64,000 nt of DNA from assembly GCF_001718315.1 (NCBI RefSeq), contig NZ_CP013363.1, forward strand, positions 1,860,001 to 1,924,000, written 5' to 3'. Within the stretch, counting starts at the first letter, position 1, and every line of letters starts with the position of its first letter. Source of the DNA: Burkholderia diffusa (GTDB lineage Bacteria; Pseudomonadota; Gammaproteobacteria; Burkholderiales; Burkholderiaceae). The notes beneath the pieces are model-generated. The model was not told where the DNA came from and did not search any database. It saw only the letters and a list, made by a program, of their open reading frames with translations. Both the position numbers and the translations under genes were made by a program. Of this stretch, positions 34,655 to 42,596 are shown piece after piece.

Positions 34655-35689
34655 TCAATCCGCTGAACACGTCGCGAGCCGCCCCATCGCCTCCCCCGCG
34701 CCGCGCACTGCGCAGGTAGCCGGCTCGTCGGCGACCCGCGCGGCCAGGCCGGTCTCGTCGCGCAGCAGGCGTTCGAGGCCCGCGAGCAGCGCGCCGCCGC
34801 CCGTGAGCACCACGCCGCGATGCGCGATGTCGGTCAGGAGTTCGGCCGGCGCATTTTCCAGCACCGACTTCACCGCGCCGATCACCTGCTTGAGCGGTGC
34901 GGCCAGCGCGTCCGCCACGTCGTGGTTGGTCAACTCGATCGAGCGCGGCAGGCCGTCCGCGACGCCGCGCCCGATCGCGCGCGTCGACGTGCGCGGCACG
35001 GCGCTGGTGGCCGAGCCGATCGTCGTCTTCACACGCTCGGCGGTCTGCTCGCCGAGCAGCACGCCGTACAGGTTGCGCACGTGGTTGACGATCGCCGCAT
35101 CGAACTGGTTGCCGCCCACGCGGATCGCCTCGCGGTAGACGATGCCGCCGAGCGCGATCACCGCGACTTCGGTCGTCCCGCCACCGATGTCGATCACCAT
35201 CGAGCCGACCGGCTCGGTCACCGGCAAACCCGCGCCGAGCCCGGCGGCGAGCGCTTCCTCGATCAGTTCGACGTCCGATACACCGGCCGCGAACGCGGCC
35301 TCGCGGATCGCGCGGCGCTCGACCGCCGTCGCATCCGACGGCACGCACAGCGTGACTTCGACACGGCGGCCGAAACGCGAGCGCGTGCGCGACATGTCGA
35401 TGAAGCGGCGGATCATCTGCTCGGCGGCGTGCGCATCGGCGATTACGCCGTGCCGCATGGGCCGCACGGCCTCCAGATGCCCTGGTTCACGGCCGAGCAG
35501 CGCCTTCGCCAGCTCGCCGACCGCTTCGAGCGTCGGTCGCGCGTCGGTCGCGCCACCCTTGCGAAAGCAGACGACCGACGGCTGGTTCAGCACCACGCCG
35601 CGCTCGTGCGTGTAAATCCGCGTACTCGCCGTTCCAGGGTCGATCGCAACGGGTTGCGCAAACAACTTTCCGAACAGCGGTGTCGACAT
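34655..35689 (-). CDS. MreB-like rod-shape protein (divergent paralogue)
   Basis: A 344-residue actin-fold protein. Phosphate-1 is AIDPGTASTRIY, whereas canonical MreB has DLGTANT. Phosphate-2 is MVIDIGGGTTEVAVIALGGIVY and the adenosine region is VVLTGGGALLAGLERLL. The length matches MreB. The altered nucleotide motif, and the absence of mreC/mreD, indicate a second specialised copy rather than the housekeeping gene. AAAAAGG lies six bases before the ATG at 35689. It is divergent from the patatin-barrel gene. Confidence 0.83.
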   Translation of the reverse strand: MSTPLFGKLFAQPVAIDPGTASTRIYTHERGVVLNQPSVVCFRKGGATDARPTLEAVGELAKALLGREPGHLEAVRPMRHGVIADAHAAEQMIRRFIDMSRTRSRFGRRVEVTLCVPSDATAVERRAIREAAFAAGVSDVELIEEALAAGLGAGLPVTEPVGSMVIDIGGGTTEVAVIALGGIVYREAIRVGGNQFDAAIVNHVRNLYGVLLGEQTAERVKTTIGSATSAVPRTSTRAIGRGVADGLPRSIELTNHDVADALAAPLKQVIGAVKSVLENAPAELLTDIAHRGVVLTGGGALLAGLERLLRDETGLAARVADEPATCAVRGAGEAMGRLATCSAD

Positions 35690-35960
35690 ATCAAGCCTTT
35701 TTTTGAACAAACCGGCCGAAACGGCCAGACCGCGTCCCCGCGGCGCGCTTTTCCCGCTCCATCACGGACTTAGCGGCAAATCGTTCCGGTACTTTAGACA
35801 ATTCCCATGATTTTTTCGCGACGAAATTGCCGAATCCGCGTTTCGCCCCGCTCGCGGCTACGCATCGGCCTCTCGCGTCGCGCTTGTAAAACACGGTAAT
35901 CTCTCGGTCTTGCCTGCTCCCGGCAGGCGTCCGACGCCCGATCACGCCAGGTATTCCTCC

Positions 35961-38384
35961 ATGACAGCGACCGCTTTTCCCCGCTGGCTCGGGGTGCGCC
36001 AACTCGGCGCAACGCTCGTTGCGCTCTGGTGCTGCACCGTTGCCGCGCAGCCCTTGCCGGCCGCCGACACCGCCACCCGCGGCGCAACGACGGCCACTGC
36101 CGCCGCGCCGGCCGCCCCCGTCACGACGCCCACCGCCCCCGGCGCCGTCAAGCCCGCGCCGACCTGCAACGCCGACGGCGGTCCGGCCGGACGGCCGGCG
36201 ATCGGCCTCGTGCTGTCCGGCGGCGGCGCACGCGGATACGCACACCTGGGCGTGCTGAAGGTGCTCGAGGAAAACCGCATTCCGATCGATTGCATCGCCG
36301 GCACCAGCATGGGCGCCGTGGTCGGCGGCCTGTATGCGAGCGGGATGGCCGCCGACGAAATGCAGAAGCAGCTGTCGGAAGTGAACCTGGCCGACATCGC
36401 GTTCGACGTGACGGACCGCGCCGACCTGCCGCAAAGCAGCCGCGAGGACGAGCGGCTCTACATCAACAGCCTGACGCTCGGCTTCGGCAAGAAAGGCGTG
36501 AAGGCGCCGGTCGGCCTCGTGCAGGGCAACCGGCTGCAGGCGCTGCTCGCGAACTGGACGGCCGCCGTGCCGACCAACCAGCCGTTCGACCAGTTGCCGA
36601 TCCCGTATCGCGCGGTCGCGACCGACCTGCAGACCGGCCAGATGGTCGTGCTGGACCACGGCTCGCTGCCGCTCGCGATTCGCGCGAGCATGGCGATGCC
36701 AGGCCTGTTCGCGCCGGCCGAAATCAACGGCCGCGCGCTCGTCGACGGCGGGCTCGTCAGCAACCTGCCCGTCGACACCGCGCGGCAGATGGGCGCGAAG
36801 GTCGTGATCGCCGTCGACATCGGCTCGCCGCTGCGTCCGCTCGACGCGCTCGCGTCGCCGGCCGACGTGATGCAGCAGATGGTCGGCATCCTGATCCGCC
36901 AGAACGTGACGTCGCAACGCAAGCAGCTCGCCGCGCAGGACGTGCTGCTCACGCCCGACCTCGGCTCGCTCGCGTTCACCGATTTCCAGAACGCGAAGCA
37001 GGCAATCGCCGCCGGCGCGGCCGCAGCAACGGCGGCGTTGCCGCGGCTGCGGCACTTCGCGCTCACGCCGGAACAGTACGCGGCCTACCGGGCCGCGCAT
37101 GCGCAGCCGCTGCCGCCGCCGATCCGCATCACGCGGGTCGAGATCAAGACGACCGGCGGCGTGCCCAAGCGGGTCGTCAGCGACGCGCTGCACGTGAAGC
37201 CCGGCGACATCTACGATCCCGCGACCGTCAGCCAGGACCTGCTCGGGCTGACGACAGGCGGCAATTTCGAGAGCGTGACGCAGCAGATCGTGAGCCACGG
37301 CGACGAGAACGTGCTCGAGATCGATGCGCGGGAGAAATACTGGGGGCCGAATTTCCTGCTGTTCGGCGTCGGGATGTCGAGCAGCTCGACCGACGAAGGC
37401 GGCTTCCGCCTGCACGTCGGCTACCGGCGGCCGTGGCTGACTGAATCGGGCCTCGAGTTCCGCGCGGATACGACGATCGGCAGCGACCTGCAGTCGGCGC
37501 GCGTCGAATTGCGCCAGCCGTTGCCGGCCGCGTACGGTTTGTACATTTCGCCCTACGCGGAATATCAGCGTCGCTACGTGAACCTGTACGACAACAGCGG
37601 CGAGGTGAAGCTGAATCAATATTTGATGCAGACGGCGCGCACCGGTCTCGATTTCGGCCTGCCGATCGCGCGGCTGGGCGACTTCCGGATGGGTATCGGT
37701 TACGCGACCGGGCATGGCTCGCCGAACTACAACCTGCCGTTCCCGTTCGACGACGGCAGCTCGACGCTGATCTGGCCGAGCTTCACGTCGCAGGCGCTGA
37801 CGGCGCGTGCGCGGCTCGTCATCGATCAGCTCGACGATCCGATGTTCCCGCGCCGCGGCTACTACAGCGAATTCCGGGTCGAACGGTCGCTGTGGTCGCA
37901 CAACAGCCAGTCCGCCGAAGACCTCGCCGATGCGTCCAACACGCCCTACACCGAGCTGTACGGCAAGGCGATGATCGCGCAGCAGTTCGGCCGGCACAGC
38001 ATCAGTGCGACGATCGAGGGCGGCAAGAGCATCGGCGGCACCAACCTGATCAACGCGTTCAACTTCACGCTCGGCGGATTCCAGCATCTGGCCGCGTATG
38101 CGGCCGACCAGCTGACCGGCAACGAACTCGCGTACGGCAACGTGACCTACATGAACCAGCTGATGACGTTCAACGCGTCGCCGATCAAGGCGCTGTCGAT
38201 CGGGGCCAGTGCGGAAGTCGGCAACGTATGGTCGAGCGGCGTGAAGGTCGGCGGCGGCGCGCTCAAGCAGAGCTATACGTTCTTCACGAGCCTGTCGACC
38301 GCGTTCGGGCCGCTGTACATGGGTGTCGCGCTCGCGCCGGGCGGCCGGCGCAACATCTACCTGCAGCTCGGCCGCACGTACTGA
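35961..38384 (+). CDS. Patatin-like phospholipase with outer-membrane barrel (type Vd)
   Basis: An 807-residue protein. A signal peptide (about residues 1-30, ending VAAQ) precedes a patatin domain with oxyanion motif GGGARG (87-92), nucleophile loop GTSMG (S116) and the catalytic D263 in DGG. A POTRA-like linker (about 375-465; RITRVEIKTTGGVPKRVVSDALHVKPGDIYD) leads to a 16-strand Omp85-type barrel ending LQLGRTY. This is the PlpD/FplA layout: a self-secreted lipase. The dyad is intact, so it should be active on phospholipids. Confidence 0.9.
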   Translation: MTATAFPRWLGVRQLGATLVALWCCTVAAQPLPAADTATRGATTATAAAPAAPVTTPTAPGAVKPAPTCNADGGPAGRPAIGLVLSGGGARGYAHLGVLKVLEENRIPIDCIAGTSMGAVVGGLYASGMAADEMQKQLSEVNLADIAFDVTDRADLPQSSREDERLYINSLTLGFGKKGVKAPVGLVQGNRLQALLANWTAAVPTNQPFDQLPIPYRAVATDLQTGQMVVLDHGSLPLAIRASMAMPGLFAPAEINGRALVDGGLVSNLPVDTARQMGAKVVIAVDIGSPLRPLDALASPADVMQQMVGILIRQNVTSQRKQLAAQDVLLTPDLGSLAFTDFQNAKQAIAAGAAAATAALPRLRHFALTPEQYAAYRAAHAQPLPPPIRITRVEIKTTGGVPKRVVSDALHVKPGDIYDPATVSQDLLGLTTGGNFESVTQQIVSHGDENVLEIDAREKYWGPNFLLFGVGMSSSSTDEGGFRLHVGYRRPWLTESGLEFRADTTIGSDLQSARVELRQPLPAAYGLYISPYAEYQRRYVNLYDNSGEVKLNQYLMQTARTGLDFGLPIARLGDFRMGIGYATGHGSPNYNLPFPFDDGSSTLIWPSFTSQALTARARLVIDQLDDPMFPRRGYYSEFRVERSLWSHNSQSAEDLADASNTPYTELYGKAMIAQQFGRHSISATIEGGKSIGGTNLINAFNFTLGGFQHLAAYAADQLTGNELAYGNVTYMNQLMTFNASPIKALSIGASAEVGNVWSSGVKVGGGALKQSYTFFTSLSTAFGPLYMGVALAPGGRRNIYLQLGRTY

Positions 38385-38390
38385 CGGCGC

Positions 38391-39521
38391 TCAGACCGGC
38401 CAGCTGATTTCGAAGCGCGCACCGCCGAGTTCGGCCGGATCGACGACCGCGATCCGGCCGTTGTGCGCGTGGAGCACCTGCCGCGTGATCGCGAGCCCGA
38501 GCCCGTAGCCGCCGGTGCGGCGGTCCAGGCGCACGAACGCGTCGAAGATCCGCTCGCGCTCGCTCTCCGGCACGCCCGGGCCGTCGTCCTCGACGAAGAT
38601 CGCAATGTTGCCGTGCTCGATCGCGAGCCCGACCACGATCCGCGACGCCGCATACTTGCTCGCATTGCGCAGCAGGTTGCGCATCGCGTACGACATCAGC
38701 CGCCGGTCCATCTTCACGCGCAGGTCCGACTCAATCGCAATGCGCGACTCGATCGCGCGCTCCGGATACAGCAGCTGCGCGTCGCTGATCTGGTGCTCGA
38801 ACCACGCGACCGGCGCGGTCAGTTCGAGGCTCGACTGCAGCGAGCTGTACTCGAGCCGCGCATACGTGAGGCTCATGTCGATCAGCTCCTCGAGCTCCGT
38901 CACGTCCTGCGCGATGCTCTCCAGCGCGCCGTGGTATTCGGCGGCGGAGCCCGGTTCGCGAAGCATTTCGAGCGCGAAGCGCACGCGCGCGAGCGGCGTG
39001 CGCAGTTCGTGCGAGATCCCGTTCGTCAGATCCCGCTGCGCGGCGATCAATCGCTCCATGCGCATCGCGAGCGCGTTCAACGTGCGCGCGAGCGGGCCGA
39101 TGATCACGCTGTGCGACTCCCGCGCGCGCGTGTTGAAGCGCCCGCCGGTGAAGTCGATCGCACGTTCGCGCACCATCACGAGATCCGACCAGACCGGCCG
39201 CATCCACCGGTACGCGGCGAGCGCGGGCGCGGCGAACACGAACGCGAGCACGATCCAGATGTCGCCCGGCAGCGCATCGAACGCGTGCCACACGACTTGC
39301 GGCGACAACACCACGCACAGCGCGAGCGCCGGCACGAGCGCCGTCAGCAATACGAGGCCGAGCAGGTGCAGATAGGTGCGCACGTACAGGCGCGACCAGC
39401 TCGGAATGCGGTCGGCGCGCGTGTCGGTCCACGCGCGGCGAAAATGCAGCCAGCGCCATTTGACGTAGCGCAGCGTCGAAAGCGGCGGTGCATCGGGGTG
39501 CGAACGGGTGTGTCGGATCAT
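38391..39521 (-). CDS. Sensor histidine kinase (RstB-like)
   Basis: A 376-residue kinase with two close transmembrane helices (about 52-72 and 88-105), a linker, the HisKA motif ISHELRTPLARVRFALEML with H171, and an HATPase domain (RNLLRNASKYA; VEDDGPGVPESER; GGYGLGLAI). The periplasmic loop is only about 15 residues, so sensing probably occurs in or near the membrane. It lies 61 bases downstream of its response regulator. The stop faces the patatin-barrel stop. Confidence 0.85.
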   Translation of the reverse strand: MIRHTRSHPDAPPLSTLRYVKWRWLHFRRAWTDTRADRIPSWSRLYVRTYLHLLGLVLLTALVPALALCVVLSPQVVWHAFDALPGDIWIVLAFVFAAPALAAYRWMRPVWSDLVMVRERAIDFTGGRFNTRARESHSVIIGPLARTLNALAMRMERLIAAQRDLTNGISHELRTPLARVRFALEMLREPGSAAEYHGALESIAQDVTELEELIDMSLTYARLEYSSLQSSLELTAPVAWFEHQISDAQLLYPERAIESRIAIESDLRVKMDRRLMSYAMRNLLRNASKYAASRIVVGLAIEHGNIAIFVEDDGPGVPESERERIFDAFVRLDRRTGGYGLGLAITRQVLHAHNGRIAVVDPAELGGARFEISWPV

Positions 39522-39582
39522 CGCGGCTTCCGGCTATCGTGCGATGCTGGAATGCGACGGGCGGCGTTGCGCCACGCTGGCG

Positions 39583-40293
39583 TCATTCCCACGCATGCTT
39601 GCTGAACTGGTAACCCTTGCTGCGGATCGTCTTGATCCGCTGCGGGTTGCCCGCGTCGTCGTGGAGCTTGCGTCGCAGCTTCGAGATGCGCCCGTCGATC
39701 GTACGATCGAGCCCGTCGAACTCGACGCCGCGCAGTTGCAGCATCAGATCGTCGCGGCTGACGACTTCCCCCGCGTGGCACACCAGCACCCACAGCAGGT
39801 CGAACTCGGCCGACGTGAGGTCGGGCGAGTCGCCGCCCGGCAGCACGACCGAGCGGTCGGTGCGGTCGATCGAGAACTGGCCGAACGTGTAGCGCTCCGG
39901 CTGCGGCGCGGCGCCGTCGGCCCCTCGCGCGGGAACGCGGCGCAGCTGCGCCTTGATCCGCGCGAGCAGGATGCGCGGCTCGACCGGCTTGTGCACGTAG
40001 TCGTCGGCGCCGAATTCCAGGCCCAACAATTCGTCGAACGGCTCGTCGCGCGCCGTCACCATGATGATCACGCCGTCATACTGCTTGCGCGCCTCGCGAC
40101 AGATCTCGAAGCCGTCCTTGCCCGGCAGGTTCACGTCGAGAATGACGAGATCCGGGCGCGTGGACAGGATCGCCGGCACGGCGGCGTCACCGTGCAGCAC
40201 AGTGTCGACTTCATAGTCGTTCTTGCGCAGGTAGCCGGCAATCAGCGTGGACAAGCGGGTGTCGTCTTCGACGAGCAGGATGCTAAAAGACAT
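39583..40293 (-). CDS. OmpR-family response regulator (RstA-like)
   Basis: A 236-residue regulator: receiver with EDD at residues 9-11, phosphosite D53 (LVILDVNLPGKDGFEICREAR), lysine in VHKPVEP, then a winged-helix domain (DRTIDGRISKLRRKLHDD). The spacing and the LPGKDG-ICR stretch resemble E. coli RstA. The start at 40293 is where the receiver begins; a longer frame to 40512 has no family support. It is divergent from the glutaminase gene. Confidence 0.86.
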   Translation of the reverse strand: MSFSILLVEDDTRLSTLIAGYLRKNDYEVDTVLHGDAAVPAILSTRPDLVILDVNLPGKDGFEICREARKQYDGVIIMVTARDEPFDELLGLEFGADDYVHKPVEPRILLARIKAQLRRVPARGADGAAPQPERYTFGQFSIDRTDRSVVLPGGDSPDLTSAEFDLLWVLVCHAGEVVSRDDLMLQLRGVEFDGLDRTIDGRISKLRRKLHDDAGNPQRIKTIRSKGYQFSKHAWE

Positions 40294-40517
40294 GGGCAAC
40301 GGTCGGATCATACGGGGAGACCGCGGCGGCGGCGGGCTTGCACCGGCTGCCGGCCATCGGCCGAAACGTACCGCATGATACTGCGCCCGCCGATTGCCTG
40401 TTTGAAGATTGGGGAAATAAGGGTGCGATGGCCGCCGCGCTTGACGAATCGGCGCCGAAACGGTTCCATACGGGCTCTCTGAAAACCGGGCCGCGCCCCT
40501 GCCCTGCCTCACACACG

Positions 40518-41432
40518 ATGAACTATCAGCCGATCCTCGAACGCATCCATGCCGAACTCGCCCCCTGGATCGGCCAGGGACGCGTCGCCGACTACATTCC
40601 GGAACTCGCCAAAGTGCCCGCCGACAAGTTCGGCATGGCCGTCGTGACGCTGGACGGAAACGTTTACACGGTCGGCGACGCGCGGGAGCGCTTCTCGATC
40701 CAGAGCATCTCGAAGCTGTTCGCGTGCACGCTCGCGTTCCAGCTGCTCGGCGATGCGCTGTGGGAACGGGTCGGCCGCGAGCCTTCCGGCACCGCGTTCA
40801 ATTCGCTCGTTCAGCTCGAAAGCGAGCGCGGCAAGCCGCGCAACCCGTTCATCAACGCCGGCGCGCTGGTCGTCACCGACGTGCTGTGCCGCCGCTTCGT
40901 CAAGGCCGAAACGGCGCTCGTCGAATTCGTGCGGCGACTGATCGGCGCGAACGACCTCGACTACGATTCGCGCGTCGCGCTGTCGGAGCTGCAGCACGCG
41001 GAGCGCAACCGCGCGATGGCGCATTTCATGGCGAGCTTCGGCAACATGCAGATGCCGCCCGACACGGTAGTCGAAGCGTATTGCCGCCAGTGTGCGATCA
41101 CGATGAACTGCGTCGAGCTCGCGCAAGCGGCGCTGTTCCTCGCGAACGGCGGCGTCGCGCCCGTCACCGGCGAGCGGATCGTCGACGCGAGTTCGGCGAA
41201 GCGGCTGTCGGCGCTGATGTTGACGTGCGGGACGTATGACGCGGCGGGCGACTTCGTTTATCGCGTGGGCTTGCCGGCCAAGAGCGGCGTCGGCGGCGGG
41301 ATCGTCGCGGTGCTGCCGGGCGACATGGCCGTGTGCGTGTGGGCGCCGGGGCTCGATGCGAACGGGAACTCGCTGGCGGGGACGTTGGCGCTGGAGTGGT
41401 TGACGACTTATACGGGGAGGTCGATTTTCTGA
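40518..41432 (+). CDS. glsA: Glutaminase
   Basis: A 304-residue glutaminase of the serine-dependent family (usual length about 305). It hydrolyses glutamine to glutamate and ammonia in the cytoplasm. Landmarks are VADYIPELAKVPADKFGMAV, the Ser-x-x-Lys dyad in SISK (S63, K66), NPFINAGALV, FMASFGNMQ and LPAKSGVGGGIVAV. It has no transmembrane region. Ammonia production would complement arginine-dependent acid resistance, but the genes are not adjacent. Confidence 0.92.
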   Translation: MNYQPILERIHAELAPWIGQGRVADYIPELAKVPADKFGMAVVTLDGNVYTVGDARERFSIQSISKLFACTLAFQLLGDALWERVGREPSGTAFNSLVQLESERGKPRNPFINAGALVVTDVLCRRFVKAETALVEFVRRLIGANDLDYDSRVALSELQHAERNRAMAHFMASFGNMQMPPDTVVEAYCRQCAITMNCVELAQAALFLANGGVAPVTGERIVDASSAKRLSALMLTCGTYDAAGDFVYRVGLPAKSGVGGGIVAVLPGDMAVCVWAPGLDANGNSLAGTLALEWLTTYTGRSIF

Positions 41433-41571
41433 GGTGTCGGCGTTGGGCGCGCCCCGTTTGGCGCAACGATGGCTGATTCGTATCGGCACTCGCCGGCGTG
41501 CTCAACGAGCAATTCGATCATCGGCAGTCGCGCCGTTTGGCCCGACGGGTTCTGGAAGTCAGCGGATACGT

Positions 41572-41973
41572 CTATCCGAAAACCCGGGCCCACACCGCCC
41601 GAAGGCGTCGCGCGCGGTCTTCGAAGAGATATGAGGCCGCAAGCGTCAAGAGACCCGAAATTACACCCGTCACGATGTGCTCGACATAAGGGATACGGTA
41701 GTGACTCGTGTGTGAGTAGGCGTCTCCCAATGTTGTCAGGATGCCAACGAGCAGTGCATTGCCGTATCGATGCGCGTAGAGCCTCGCCGCAATCGTGAAA
41801 GTCAAAAGTACCGCGAGGAATCCAGTAAGCAGACCTGTTTGAAATGCAATGGTCCAGTGGGAAAGGCTCATGATGTTTCCCCAGCTCCCCGGCATGCAGG
41901 TCATGCACGCACTGGTCGGCTGCCAGAAGCGCTGGATAAACAGTCTGACGCGGTGCTTCCACTCGGTTGACAT
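41572..41973 (-). CDS. Hypothetical membrane protein
   Basis: A 133-residue protein with an N-terminal basic amphipathic stretch (HRVRLFIQRFWQP), a CMTCMPGSWGN segment with two close cysteines, and three predicted membrane helices. These are LSHWTIAFQTGLLTGFLAVLLTF, then GNALLVGILTTLGDAYSH, then HIVTGVISGLLTLAASYLF. Conserved-looking His and Asp residues fall between the helices (DAYSHTSHYRIPYVEH). The family was not recognised. Codon use is less GC-biased than in the flanking glsA gene. Confidence 0.7.
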   Translation of the reverse strand: MSTEWKHRVRLFIQRFWQPTSACMTCMPGSWGNIMSLSHWTIAFQTGLLTGFLAVLLTFTIAARLYAHRYGNALLVGILTTLGDAYSHTSHYRIPYVEHIVTGVISGLLTLAASYLFEDRARRLRAVWARVFG

Positions 41974-42596
41974 GGTGCATTCCCGGCGATGCCGTCGTCG
42001 CGAGGACGTCGCCACACGTATCGTTGAAGCGGTTTCCAAACACTTGGCGAGCTGGCCGCCCTCGTCACGGATGGGTTGGCTGGGTACCGGAGAGGCCTGG
42101 CCATGACTTGGGCATGGGGGAATACTACTCCACGAATGGACGGCCGCTGTTTCGGGTGGGACCGGAATTGAATTCTTGCGTATATCGATGCTGCCCTGCT
42201 CCGTGACGGGCATGGAACGATGCGACTTCGCGCGAAGGCGACGGCCGGAGCCGACCCTCAAGAGACGTAGAACCCGGCGCTATCTGTACGACCGTGTTGA
42301 GCGGTACAACGGTCATCCCTCTATCTGCAGCGGCCACCACATCCCTAGCCGGGTGAGTAACTACCAGAGCGGCGCCATCCACGGGGGCACTCGCTTAGTC
42401 GCATGCGATCGTTCGGTAAATTCCAAAATGCCTGCGTGAGCGACTCGGAGCCAGCAGAGCCGCCCCATTCTTGCTTCAGTTGATGGCCGCCCGCCAAAGG
42501 CGCGCAAGCTCATGAGCGGGACTGCGGGCATGTCCGTTGCCGGCTTTAACTCGGGCTCATCATCGCACGACGACGAGCCCAGGATTTCCGCGATGG
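41974..42596. other. 623-bp region without a supported gene
   Basis: Lower in G+C than most of the window. Several short frames exist on both strands but none has a ribosome-binding site or coherent coding bias. It separates two orphan genes and could be the scar of an integration event. No repeat, tRNA or recombinase remnant was seen. Confidence 0.4.

Noticed and set aside
35691..38087. A very long open frame (about 800 codons) on the minus strand opposite the patatin-barrel gene.
   Set aside because: Its product is rich in Arg, Ala, Asp, Gly and His as expected from the antisense of a GC-rich gene. It has no recognisable domain, and the plus-strand gene has an intact catalytic dyad and barrel.
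42125..42439. Short frames on both strands between the two orphan genes.
   Set aside because: Neither has a ribosome-binding site or codon bias, and they overlap each other on opposite strands.
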